17,294 nucleotides of DNA from Pseudomonadota bacterium (GCA_022360105.1 JAKSDL010000268.1:1-17294); one strand, 5' to 3'; shown: positions 1 to 6,690, counted from the stretch's first letter. The notes: a model not told the origin generated them from the sequence alone. A program made the numbers and translations.

Positions 1-1
1 G

Positions 2-154
2 ATTAAAGCCGCCATGGCAATGACCGGACTGCTGCAGGAAAATTATCGGCTCCCCATGTGTCCGTTATCTTCAGATTCTCACAGGCAACGGATAGGAGAA
101 ACTCTTGTAGAATTAGCTTTATTGGAAAGGGAGCAGGAAGTTGTCGCAGTATAG
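2..154 (+). CDS. dapA: 4-hydroxy-tetrahydrodipicolinate synthase, C-terminal end (partial)
   Basis: Reading from base 2 there is an open frame of 50 codons that enters from the left edge and stops at TAG 152-154. The translation begins IKAAMAMTGLLQENYRLPMC and continues PLSSD, followed by a charged helix ending in LLEREQEVVAV. The pattern of a helical KAAM segment, then RLP-x-x-PLS, then a terminal amphipathic helix is the usual C-terminus of DapA, which condenses pyruvate with aspartate semialdehyde in lysine and diaminopimelate synthesis. The catalytic part (the Schiff-base lysine and YN motifs) lies outside the window, so the call rests on the C-terminal signature alone. Other members of the DapA/NAL aldolase superfamily are possible. 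The gene converges with the histidine kinase, with two palindromic repeats between them. Confidence 0.72.
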   Translation: MKAAMAMTGLLQENYRLPMCPLSSDSHRQRIGETLVELALLEREQEVVAV

Positions 155-183
155 TTGATGGGCAACAAGTTGCCCATCCTACA
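155..183 (+). repeat. 29-bp palindromic intergenic repeat, copy A
   Basis: The core is a 10-bp inverted repeat, GATGGGCAAC (157-166) and GTTGCCCATC (169-178), around a 2-base AA centre, followed by CTACA. The same 29 bases occur exactly at 222-250, and in reverse complement at 8813-8841. It starts one base after the dapA-like stop codon, between convergent genes. The RNA hairpin could act as a processing or termination structure, but no T-run follows. Confidence 0.9.
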
Positions 184-221
184 GTTGCAACCAAATAGCC
201 ACCGACAGGGTGTACATCGGG

Positions 222-250
222 TTGATGGGCAACAAGTTGCCCATCCTACA
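222..250 (+). repeat. 29-bp palindromic intergenic repeat, copy B
   Basis: This is an exact second copy in the same orientation as copy A, offset by 67 bp. Arms are 224-233 and 236-245. The pair is arranged like a REP/BIME-type cluster: short, palindromic, intergenic and downstream of convergent genes. No transposase or target-site duplication is visible. It ends 32 bases before the kinase stop codon. Confidence 0.9.
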
Positions 251-282
251 ACTGTAAGACGTGTTGATCAAATTCTATTGAA

Positions 283-1668
283 CTAATCCAGACGAACCGT
301 TGGCACTTGAATTCTGAATGCCAACCCTGATTCTGTATTACTGGCTGAGATCTTTCCGTTGTGTTTTTCAACAATTTTCCTTGTGATCGATAAGCCAAGA
401 CCTGCCCCGTTTTCTCCATTATCGGCAATTCTAAAAAACGGGTTAAACAACTTCGCCAAGTCGTTTTCAGCTAATAGTGCACCGCTGTTTGTGAGCTGAA
501 TCTCGATTATATCGCCTTTATCTATAGATGAAAAATTCACTTTACCGTGAGTGGGAGTGTATTTACAGGCATTATCCATCAGGTTGTTAAACGCAGTAAT
601 AAATGCATCCTTATTTCCGATTATTTTGGCATCGGATTCAATTTTCCTTTCAATACTTATTTTCTTTTTTTGAAAAGATGTTTCATAGCGGCCCACAGTT
701 TCGCTGAGAATCTTTCCTGGAGAGAATACTTCGGTGTAGGGGACATCATTTTGAAGATCAAGTTTTGACAATTCAAGAATTCGGCCGATGATCCGGTCCA
801 GCTCATCAACATCTGTTTGAATGGTCTTTAATTGTTCGGCTGTCTCGCCATTTTGATCGTTCAGTTTATCTTTTAATATCTCCACCGCAATTTGAATTCT
901 GGCCAAAGGACTGCGCAATTCGTGTGAGACCTGTGCTGTCATTTCTTTGCTGCTTTTAACCATATTCTCAAGCTTTCCGGCCATTTTGTTGAATGCAGTT
1001 GCCAGTTCCCCAATTTCGTCTTTGCTGTTAACAGAGGTGCGGTGTGAGAGATCTCCCTGTTCCAGTTTTTTTGTGGATTCGGTTAGGTTATTAATGGGTT
1101 TGGAGATGCGTCGTGCGATGGGAAAGGTCATCAATGCTACGATCAATCCAATTAAAATCAAACCGTAAGCAAAACCGTCTATGTTGCGAAACGGCGAACG
1201 ATCATCAAAAATAACATGAATTGTATAATCCTTGCCGTTACCAACTTCGAGGGGACCGTGTTTGTAGATATCAAACTGGCTGAATTGCCTGAAATAGGAA
1301 TCATGTTTTTGAATTTCATCCAACCAGTGTTTGACGCGATGCATGGGTTTTTCCGATTTAAACGAGTTGTAAAGCACTGCACCGTCTGCATCTGTAATCC
1401 AGATTTTTGTCTTAAAGGCTACACCCAGATGATCAATAAATTCTATAAAACCAGGTGATTGACTAGTGAAATCAACAGGATATTTACTTATCTGGAACTC
1501 GGCCATACCCCGGGTCATGTCAAATCTTATTTGACCATTTTCTTTATAATAGTCCCCTATCTTTCTGCTGGCGAAGGAAATAAAAAATCCGAAAATGGCA
1601 ATTTCAGTTATGATTAATAATACCAGAAAGGATAAAAATATTCTGATATACAGTTTACTGGGCTTCAA
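283..1668 (-). CDS. Cpx-like envelope sensor histidine kinase
   Basis: This is a membrane sensor kinase of 461 residues from the proposed TTG start at 1668. It has a transmembrane helix at about residues 10-34, a periplasmic domain to about 164, a second helix at about 165-186 and a HAMP linker. The phospho-acceptor motif is SHELRSPLAR (His249), the N-box is NNLMDNACKY (about 361-370), and the G2 loop is GAGLGL (about 421-426). The G1 box reads TNSGALL, so the usual Asp-x-Gly is Asn-Ser-Gly, a variant seen in other kinases. I prefer the TTG start because it overlaps the regulator's TGA stop (TTGA) and has a strong GGAGGAGG ribosome site 6-13 bases upstream. The ATG at 1701 would add 11 residues and overlap the regulator by 37 bases. 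Domain order, the regulator upstream and two divergent Spy/CpxP-like genes resemble CpxA, but the symbol is not assigned. Confidence 0.93.
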   Translation of the reverse strand: MKPSKLYIRIFLSFLVLLIITEIAIFGFFISFASRKIGDYYKENGQIRFDMTRGMAEFQISKYPVDFTSQSPGFIEFIDHLGVAFKTKIWITDADGAVLYNSFKSEKPMHRVKHWLDEIQKHDSYFRQFSQFDIYKHGPLEVGNGKDYTIHVIFDDRSPFRNIDGFAYGLILIGLIVALMTFPIARRISKPINNLTESTKKLEQGDLSHRTSVNSKDEIGELATAFNKMAGKLENMVKSSKEMTAQVSHELRSPLARIQIAVEILKDKLNDQNGETAEQLKTIQTDVDELDRIIGRILELSKLDLQNDVPYTEVFSPGKILSETVGRYETSFQKKKISIERKIESDAKIIGNKDAFITAFNNLMDNACKYTPTHGKVNFSSIDKGDIIEIQLTNSGALLAENDLAKLFNPFFRIADNGENGAGLGLSITRKIVEKHNGKISASNTESGLAFRIQVPTVRLD

Positions 1669-2369
1669 TCTTCCTCCTCCAGCATATAACCGATTCCCCA
1701 TACGGTTTTTATATTTTTCTTTAGATCGGGAGCTATTTTACTGATTTTTGTTCTGAGATTACTGATGTGAACATCAATACTGCGATCAAAGGCCATAAAG
1801 TCTTTGCCCCTGGCAATGTTCATCAGTTCGTCTCTGCTAAAGACACGGTTAGGTGATCTAATCAGGGCTTGAATAATGTGATATTCGGTCGAAGACAGGG
1901 TGATTTCCTGGTTTTTTACGAACAATACACGTTTGTCCGTATTTAGCCTGAACTCTCCACTGCTGAGATGGGGTTGATCATCTTCTTCCTCTGCAACGGC
2001 ATCCGCGTTACTTCTTCTTAACACGGAATTCATTCGTGCCAGTAATTCCCTGGGATTAAATGGTTTGGGAAGATAGTCATCGGCGCCCAGCTCCAGTCCG
2101 ACAATACGATCCGTTTCTTCGCCTTTGGCAGTTAACATGATGACAGGAATAGCGGATTGTTTCCTGATTTCCTTTAAAATATCCAGGCCGTTTTCGCGAC
2201 CCAGCATGATATCAAGTATGATGATATCGGGAGCATCAACCCTCAGACTTTTCATTACAGATTCGCTATCAGCGACCTGGACAGCCTGAAAACCGTAGCT
2301 TTCGAGATATTTGACCAATAGAAGTTGCAACTTGGTGTCGTCATCAACGATCAGTACTTTTTTTTCCAT
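1665..2369 (-). CDS. OmpR/PhoB-family response regulator (CpxR-like)
   Basis: This 234-residue transcription factor has an N-terminal receiver domain. Visible residues are the acidic pocket VDDD (9-11), the phospho-acceptor Asp53 in ILDIMLG, Thr80 and Lys102 in PKPF. A linker rich in Glu/Asp leads to a C-terminal winged helix (about 135-230) with the typical SSTEYHIIQAL, RVFSRDEL and RSIDVHISNLRTKI segments, ending WGIGYMLEEED. Phosphorylation by the downstream kinase should promote dimer binding to direct repeats. Its stop codon overlaps the proposed kinase start, so the two are probably translationally coupled. No good Shine-Dalgarno is visible before the ATG. The divergent intergenic region contains candidate binding sites. 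Confidence 0.95.
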   Translation of the reverse strand: MEKKVLIVDDDTKLQLLLVKYLESYGFQAVQVADSESVMKSLRVDAPDIIILDIMLGRENGLDILKEIRKQSAIPVIMLTAKGEETDRIVGLELGADDYLPKPFNPRELLARMNSVLRRSNADAVAEEEDDQPHLSSGEFRLNTDKRVLFVKNQEITLSSTEYHIIQALIRSPNRVFSRDELMNIARGKDFMAFDRSIDVHISNLRTKISKIAPDLKKNIKTVWGIGYMLEEED

Positions 2370-2394
2370 GAGTTTAGATTATGGTTAGGGTGAG

Positions 2395-2455
2395 AAATCT
2401 GTAATGGTTATATTTTATAAAATAGGTACCCGGATACAACTAAAATTACAGATTT
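2395..2455. promoter_or_regulatory. 11-bp inverted repeat with palindromic AT-rich centre
   Basis: AAATCTGTAAT (2395-2405) is perfectly inverted as ATTACAGATTT (2445-2455). The 39 bases between contain a perfect 14-bp palindrome, TATTTTATAAAATA (2411-2424). It lies 26-86 bases upstream of the response-regulator start, so it could be an operator pair, a looping site or a structured leader of the minus-strand transcript. The function is inferred; only the symmetry is seen. Confidence 0.55.
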
Positions 2456-2540
2456 TTAACAATTTTGGGTAATAGAATTGCACTAAAAACCGGCCCTTTT
2501 TCAAAGATCAAAGCTTTAAATTAATTACTGCTTTCCAAAA

Positions 2541-2593
2541 CCTTAACTATCCCTTAAAGCTTGCTATTATTGGCTTACACATTTTTTACACAT
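2541..2593 (+). promoter_or_regulatory. Helically phased half-site array, probable response-regulator boxes
   Basis: TTACACAT occurs at 2575-2582 and again at 2586-2593, an exact 11-bp period. CCTTAA occurs at 2541-2546 and 2552-2557, also an 11-bp period. CTTA/TTTA cores fall at 2542, 2553, 2574 and 2585, so the two pairs are about two helical turns apart. OmpR/PhoB/CpxR-type regulators bind tandem half-sites spaced about 11 bp, and such a regulator is encoded next door. The array lies 114 bases upstream of the first Spy/CpxP-like start. A matching -10 element is not clear. Confidence 0.6.
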
Positions 2594-2706
2594 GAAACAA
2601 AAATAATTAAAACTTTATCCCTAGTCTAAAGTCATGCCATCAAGATTCGAGTTCGAAATTGATTCGAAATCGGATAAATACCCAAACCTCTCCAAGGATA
2701 TATAAA

Positions 2707-2976
2707 ATGAAAACCAACAAAATCATGAAATCACTTTCAGTTGTTGCCATGTTGACAGCTTTTGTAATCGGTGGAAACGCAAACCTCTATGCCAAGGAAG
2801 ACCTTGCTAAAGCAAAGATTGACAGGATTGAAGTTCTCGTTGCCGATTTAAAACTTTCCGATGCACAAAAAGAGAAATACCAGGAATTCAGAACCAGCCT
2901 TCAACCTCAAACAGCACAAAACCGCGGTCAAAATATGGAGTTTGTAAACAAACTTCTGGACATTCCTGTTTTCTAA
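2707..2976 (+). CDS. Short Spy/CpxP-like periplasmic protein
   Basis: This is an 89-residue protein starting at MKTNKIMKSL, preceded by AAGGA eight bases upstream (2694-2698). An earlier in-frame ATG at 2659 would place 16 polar residues before the signal peptide. Residues 1-29 form a Sec signal ending near NLYAKE. The mature part contains LKLSDAQKEKYQEFRTSLQP, a match to the LTxxQ-type helix of the Spy/CpxP family of periplasmic chaperones and stress regulators. Only one such motif is present and the protein stops soon after, whereas family members usually have two and are longer. It is divergent from the kinase/regulator pair and followed after 76 bases by a related lipoprotein. Truncation or a specialised short form are both possible. 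Confidence 0.75.
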   Translation: MKTNKIMKSLSVVAMLTAFVIGGNANLYAKEDLAKAKIDRIEVLVADLKLSDAQKEKYQEFRTSLQPQTAQNRGQNMEFVNKLLDIPVF

Positions 2977-3052
2977 GCCAGTGCATAATCAATCAAATCC
3001 GATATCGTTAGCTTCGGATTCAAAAAAACCAAAAGTTAGTAAGGAGGAAACA

Positions 3053-3502
3053 ATGAAAGTACGCAGAACCCTATTGATTTTAGCTATCTTTGGAACGATA
3101 GCCGCGTTTTTGACCGGATGTCACGGTTCCAGGCATGGCGATAAGTATTTTCCATCAAGAGTACTCGAACATATTGATGACCATGTGGAAGACTTAAATT
3201 TAACCGAAGAACAGAACGAAAAATACCTGGATATCAGGGCCAGATTAGAGGCAGATCTGGTTAAACAGAGAGAAGCTCATAAAACCTTCAAGGTAGAATT
3301 GATTGAAATAATTGATAATCAGGAAAATGGCGTCAAAGAAATTACGAGCAAATTCAGAACCAAAACCGGCGATATTCCGGGCATGTTGAATCTTTACCTG
3401 GATTACATTGATGAATTCTATGAAATTCTGGATGAGCAACAACAAGCGATTGTAATGGAAGAGATCAGGGACAAAGCAGATAGCCGCCGTTTCCGTCGCT
3501 AA
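3053..3502 (+). CDS. Spy/CpxP-like lipoprotein
   Basis: This 149-residue protein has a strong ribosome site (AAGGAGG at 3041-3047) six bases before ATG 3053. The signal peptide ends in a lipobox, FLTGC, so Cys21 is the predicted lipid attachment site. The mature protein is almost entirely charged helix and has two family-like motifs: LNLTEEQNEKYLDIRARLEA near the start and ILDEQQQAIVMEEIRDKAD near the end, a typical Spy/CpxP arrangement. Its first motif aligns with that of the preceding gene (DLNLTEEQNEKY against DLKLSDAQKEKY), suggesting paralogues. It probably shares a promoter with that gene and is a likely target of, or feedback regulator for, the adjacent two-component system. The regulatory link is inference. 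Confidence 0.85.
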   Translation: MKVRRTLLILAIFGTIAAFLTGCHGSRHGDKYFPSRVLEHIDDHVEDLNLTEEQNEKYLDIRARLEADLVKQREAHKTFKVELIEIIDNQENGVKEITSKFRTKTGDIPGMLNLYLDYIDEFYEILDEQQQAIVMEEIRDKADSRRFRR

Positions 3503-3547
3503 TACCCTTAAGCATTTTAACTCCGATAATAAGATTGCTCTCCCCCC

Positions 3548-3593
3548 TTCCCGACCCAACAGAGTTTTGACCCGAGCTTTGACGGGTCGGGAA
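3548..3593 (+). terminator. 10-bp stem downstream of the lipoprotein gene, possible terminator
   Basis: TTCCCGACCC (3548-3557) pairs perfectly with GGGTCGGGAA (3584-3593). A second upstream segment, GACCCG (3569-3574), can pair instead with CGGGTC (3583-3588) to form a tighter 6-bp hairpin with an 8-base loop. The two structures are mutually exclusive. No T-run follows, so intrinsic termination is uncertain. Confidence 0.4.
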
Positions 3594-4053
3594 CTCCCCT
3601 TGCCGGTAATAGTTTTCACCTTTCATATTCCAACCGAATGATCACCGTTGACGAGTATTTCAGAATCTCAGTTCGCATATAACTTAGTTTAGCTGAGCGC
3701 TTGGTTTTTCCACTCTTTCTTCGATCTTGTGGAAATGCAGGTAACTAAGACAATTAAATGATACAAAAGTGTTATTGTGAGACAAAAACCAATGATTGTT
3801 TCATTAAAAAAGACCTCAAAAGTAGCAGAGAAAATCTTTAGACCCTTAGTATTCAGATGGTTACAAACCTGGCTAAAGATTTAACATTTCTTCCAGGTTT
3901 AGGAATCGATGTTGCAGTTAATAACGGTCAGGAAGGAGGCGAATCAACTAGATCCGTGTAGTCCGGATTAAAGGATAGAGATGATTCCTCTCATCAGTTA
4001 CATTTTTCCATCCCCTTCAAGCACGACCTTCTATCCGGGGCCTGCGGACAGTT
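3594..4053. other. Long intergenic stretch without a supported gene
   Basis: Between the lipoprotein hairpin and the DsrE-family cluster I see no convincing gene. Short open frames exist, for example 34 codons at 3857-3961 and 75 codons from 3981, but they lack recognisable composition or family signatures. An 8-bp inverted repeat, AAACCTGG (3865-3872) and CCAGGTTT (3893-3900), is present. A lone ribosome-site-like GGAAGGAGG lies near 3932-3940 without a start codon at a useful distance. Confidence 0.5.
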
Positions 4054-4083
4054 TTGTTTACATTATCCCCAGTCAGTTATTAT
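4054..4083 (+). promoter_or_regulatory. Possible sigma-70-type promoter for the DsrE-family cluster
   Basis: TTGTTT (4054-4059) and TATTAT (4078-4083) are separated by 18 bases, about 117 bases upstream of the first gene. The -10 element matches the consensus at five of six bases. This is a weak call from visual inspection in an AT-rich region. Confidence 0.3.
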
Positions 4084-4200
4084 ATCTTGTTGCAGGTAAA
4101 TACGGGCTTTGCCCAATTGAAAGCCAGAAAAGACCTCTAAGTTTTCTCAATTTCACCTTGCTGTTCTCTTTTCCCCTACCCTCAAAATATGGAGTAAATT

Positions 4201-4533
4201 ATGTCTAGATATGTCTTGATTGAATCAAGGGATCCTTTTGATAGCAGAGATTGTGATTGGCTTTTTGAGACCGCCTTGGGTCTAACGGACAGTGGAGCGA
4301 AAGTTACGGTCTATATGATTCAAAACGGTGTATTGGCTGCCAGGAAGCACTCGGCATATGCAGATCGGCTTACCACCCTTGCTTCTGCAAAGGTTGAAGT
4401 TTTGGCGGATTCGTTTTCATTACGGGAACGGGCAATATCGGAGCAAAAACTCGTTAGCGATGTACAAGAATCGGATGTTGATCATTTGGTTGAATTGATT
4501 ATGGAAGACGGATCAAAACCAATTTGGCACTAA
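4201..4533 (+). CDS. DsrE-family protein without central cysteine (first of three)
   Basis: This 110-residue cytoplasmic protein has the alternating strand/helix start of the DsrE/DsrF fold: RYVLIESRDPFDS, then ALGLTDSGAKVTVYMIQNGVLAARK, then KVEVLADSFSLRERAI, ending GSKPIWH. Family members form hetero-oligomers that pass persulfide sulfur, as in DsrEFH or TusBCD. The position where active members carry the persulfide cysteine is occupied by the DSFSLRER segment; the only cysteine is Cys18, near the N-terminus. A structural, TusC-like role is therefore likely. GGAG at 4191-4194 sits six bases before the ATG. It is followed after 22 bases by a second DsrE-family gene, so this is an operon. Confidence 0.85.
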   Translation: MSRYVLIESRDPFDSRDCDWLFETALGLTDSGAKVTVYMIQNGVLAARKHSAYADRLTTLASAKVEVLADSFSLRERAISEQKLVSDVQESDVDHLVELIMEDGSKPIWH

Positions 4534-4555
4534 TAAATAACCCGCAGGAGACAAC

Positions 4556-4975
4556 ATGGAACAAAAAGTTTTGACTATTTCCCTTATGGATGCACCCTAT
4601 GAATCCGAAAACTCAACCACGGCTTTCCGTATCATTGATGCAGCCCTGAGGAAGGGGCATTCAGTTAATGTATTCGCTTATGAAGGTGCTGTGATGCTGG
4701 CCAAAGAAAGTCAAAAACCCCATCCCAACTGGGTTCGGGGGACGTCCGTTGCGGATGAAGACCATGTCTTGACAAAGGACTGGGTTTCGGAACTTCTTCG
4801 TGTAGCCAGTCAATCCGGAAGCAGCCTTAATTGGATCAATTGCGGTTTGTGCGAAGATGAACGAGGAACCGACGAAAGCGTGCAGGGCGTAAAAAGAGGC
4901 GGTCCCGCTGATTTTGTTGTACAGATCAACCAATCGGATACCACATTAATCATTCCCACAAAACGCAATTGTTAA
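4556..4975 (+). CDS. DsrE-family sulfur-relay protein with central cysteines (TusD/DsrE-like)
   Basis: This 139-residue protein begins KVLTISLMDAPYESENSTTA and continues with ALRKGHSVNVFAYEGAVMLA, the strand-helix-strand opening of the DsrE fold. A central WINCGLCEDERG segment carries Cys96 and Cys99, which fits the conserved cysteine region that carries the persulfide in DsrE and TusD. A third cysteine is the last residue (139). The tail QINQSDTTLIIPTK is the final strand. It has a good ribosome site (CAGGAG) before the ATG and lies between two cysteine-poor relatives, so it is the likely sulfur-accepting subunit. The sulfur donor and acceptor are not encoded in this window. Confidence 0.87.
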   Translation: MEQKVLTISLMDAPYESENSTTAFRIIDAALRKGHSVNVFAYEGAVMLAKESQKPHPNWVRGTSVADEDHVLTKDWVSELLRVASQSGSSLNWINCGLCEDERGTDESVQGVKRGGPADFVVQINQSDTTLIIPTKRNC

Positions 4976-4987
4976 AAGGAGAGAATT

Positions 4988-5371
4988 ATGCCTGAATACT
5001 TAAGCATCGTTGAAACAGCGTATCGAGCCAGTATAGAGGAACAGGATGATCCTGTTCTTTGGCTAAACGCAATGATAGCGGGTGACGGATTGGACCTGGC
5101 CCTGCTTTTTAGGAGTAATGCCGTGAATTACCTGGTGAAAGGGCAGAAACCAAACAAAATCAAGGTCGGCTCCCTGGTTCAAAAACACCCTCCTGAAATT
5201 GAAGCGGATATAGGACGTCTGATAGATGATGGTGTACCGGTCTATGCGATCGCTGAAGACCTGGCTCAAAGAGGTATCGCCAAATCGGAAACAATCAGCG
5301 GCGTTACCTTTATTTCCAGTAATGATGTCCCTTCACTGTTAAATCAGCATAAACAGATCTGGCACTGGTAA
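4988..5371 (+). CDS. DsrH/TusB-like protein (third of three)
   Basis: This 127-residue protein begins 12 bases after the second gene, with AAAAGGAGAG before the ATG. The core LWLNAMIAGDGLDLALLFRS is followed by the C-terminal half VPVYAIAEDLAQRGIA, then VTFISSNDVPSLLNQHKQIWHW. That half resembles TusB/DsrH: a VYA-x-x-EDL-x-x-RG segment, a strand, and an ending in Trp. There is no cysteine. TusB-type proteins are structural members of a hexamer with TusC- and TusD-type subunits. It is longer than typical TusB (about 95 residues) because of its N-terminal part. A putative hairpin follows. Confidence 0.8.
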   Translation: MPEYLSIVETAYRASIEEQDDPVLWLNAMIAGDGLDLALLFRSNAVNYLVKGQKPNKIKVGSLVQKHPPEIEADIGRLIDDGVPVYAIAEDLAQRGIAKSETISGVTFISSNDVPSLLNQHKQIWHW

Positions 5372-5374
5372 ATG

Positions 5375-5409
5375 TCGGTGGTGCTATCCGGCTTGTGGGA
5401 TGGCACCGA
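5375..5409 (+). terminator. Imperfect hairpin after the DsrE-family cluster
   Basis: TCGGTG (5375-5380) pairs with CACCGA (5404-5409), and the inner ATCC (5386-5389) pairs with GGAT (5398-5401) with internal mismatches. It lies just after the operon's last stop codon. The downstream bases are pyrimidine-rich but lack a T-run, so it is only a possible terminator. Confidence 0.35.
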
Positions 5410-5473
5410 TTCCCTCTCAAGGTGTGTATTTTCCTGAAAAGGTAAAAATGAAGCTATTAATTGTCAAGACTTC

Positions 5474-5854
5474 CTAGGTTGCCTTTCTCCCGGCCAACCA
5501 GCCTCCAAATGCCCCTGCAGCAACCTTTCCCGCATTGGAAATTACAAATATGGTTTGATATTCAATATCGCCCAGTAACAACAATGAAACATCAATAACA
5601 GCCACCACAAATCCAACCAGAAATCCGTTCAATATTCGGGAAGAATCCATCTCTTTTGCTACCCACCAACCACCTATTGTGCAGAGAATTATTCCGGCTA
5701 CGGGTCCCACCCAGTACCCCATTTTTTGTGCAAACGTTTCGGCAGCCGCCTGGTTTGAAGGACCAAAAACAGCAACGATAACAATCAGTACAACAATGGC
5801 CAGCACCTCGGCGGCAATGGCGGCTATGATGATACCTCCAAATCGAATCTTCAT
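5474..5854 (-). CDS. Small four-helix membrane protein
   Basis: From ATG 5854, preceded by GGTGAGG six bases upstream on the minus strand, this is a 126-residue protein. A longer frame from 5896 adds 14 residues and has no better ribosome site. Four hydrophobic segments are visible: about 7-30, 47-65, 74-95 and 101-121, with Gly-rich helix contacts (GPVAGIILCTIGGWW and AAGAFGGWLAGRK). I do not recognise the family and see no catalytic or ligand motifs. It is probably an inner-membrane protein. It converges with the DsrE-family cluster and is not part of an operon here. Confidence 0.75.
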   Translation of the reverse strand: MKIRFGGIIIAAIAAEVLAIVVLIVIVAVFGPSNQAAAETFAQKMGYWVGPVAGIILCTIGGWWVAKEMDSSRILNGFLVGFVVAVIDVSLLLLGDIEYQTIFVISNAGKVAAGAFGGWLAGRKAT

Positions 5855-6168
5855 ATTCAACCTCACCAGGTAATTGAAATTGATTTGATAACTCAAGTTT
5901 CAGCAGGCTAACAGACATTTCGAAACCTTTCAAAGGCTTTCAGCATTTAGCAGCTGGCAATTAGCTTTATTTGGAGGACTTGCGGCGCCATAATTTGCTA
6001 AACTCGGTAATGGAGTGAAACGAGTCACTATTAAACTGATCCCTTGAATACGAACATGGTAAATGAGATTTCCCGGATTTCCCAATTCTTTTAATAAGCG
6101 GTAAACTGATACCTACAATCAGCGCTTACAAAGTAAAAAAAACAGGAAATTGATACGTCATATGGAAT
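5855..6168. other. Intergenic region between the divergent membrane protein and amidase genes
   Basis: About 310 bases with no supported gene. It should contain the promoters of both divergent genes, but I cannot pick convincing -35/-10 pairs. A single CTTACAAAG (6124-6132) resembles one half of the boxes near 2575 but is not repeated at an 11-bp distance. Confidence 0.4.
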
Positions 6169-6690
6169 ATGAATCGTCGTAAGTTTTTAATATCAACATC
6201 GGTGATTTTAGGAACTACCGGATTAGGTGGTTTTTATTGGAATCGTCGCTGGAAGTATATAGTCATTCATCATAGTGCGGGGAGCAGAGGGGATATTGGA
6301 TTTTTGCAAAAGGTTCACAGGCAAAGACAGCCTGGAGATCCCGTTGATGCAATACCATACCACTACATCATCGGTAATGGTAAAGGGTTGGGGCTGGGTG
6401 AAATTGCCAGTGACTGGAGGCAATCCTATCATCTTTGGGGCTCGCATGTCTCGTCATCCAACCTGGATCACAATTTCCGTGGTATTGGCATTTGCCTGAT
6501 AGGTAACTATGAAACCAGCGCAGTTCCTGCGAAGCAGTATACTGCCCTGGTAAGGCTCACAAAAAGCCTAATGCAAAAGTATAACATTCCTGCAAAAAAC
6601 GTTAACGGACACGGAATGATTGAGGGAGAATCCACTAAGTGTCCTGGAAAATACTTTCCCATGGAAAAACTCAGAAAGGATATCGCATGA
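6169..6690 (+). CDS. Exported N-acetylmuramoyl-L-alanine amidase (Amidase_2 / PGRP-like)
   Basis: This 173-residue zinc amidase should cut the bond between muramic acid and the stem peptide of peptidoglycan. The N-terminus MNRRKFLISTSVI, with a hydrophobic run to about residue 24, looks like a Tat signal or anchor. The catalytic domain starts at YIVIHHSAG (zinc ligand His34), has Tyr64 in PYHYII at the position of the catalytic tyrosine of T7 lysozyme, and ends with GHGMIEGESTKCPG, giving His148, Lys157 and Cys158 as the remaining ligands and catalytic site. All expected residues are present. The domain is minimal, with no cell-wall-binding repeats. The ribosome site is weak (TGGAA). No operon partner is evident. 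Residue roles come from the family. Confidence 0.93.
   Translation: MNRRKFLISTSVILGTTGLGGFYWNRRWKYIVIHHSAGSRGDIGFLQKVHRQRQPGDPVDAIPYHYIIGNGKGLGLGEIASDWRQSYHLWGSHVSSSNLDHNFRGIGICLIGNYETSAVPAKQYTALVRLTKSLMQKYNIPAKNVNGHGMIEGESTKCPGKYFPMEKLRKDIA

Noticed and set aside
2652..2671. TTCGAAAT repeated at 2652 and 2664 upstream of the Spy/CpxP-like gene
   Set aside because: Period of 12 bp and low complexity; TTCGAA is self-complementary, so chance is a sufficient explanation.
3857..3961. 34-codon open frame beginning MVTNLAKDLTFLPG
   Set aside because: No ribosome site at a useful distance, no family match, and it contains an inverted repeat; not enough to call a gene.
3981..4208. 75-codon open frame upstream of the first DsrE-family gene, with AAAGGAT before its ATG
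   Set aside because: Composition is Ser/Pro/Phe/Leu-rich without a recognisable fold or signal pattern, and it runs 8 bases into a confident gene.
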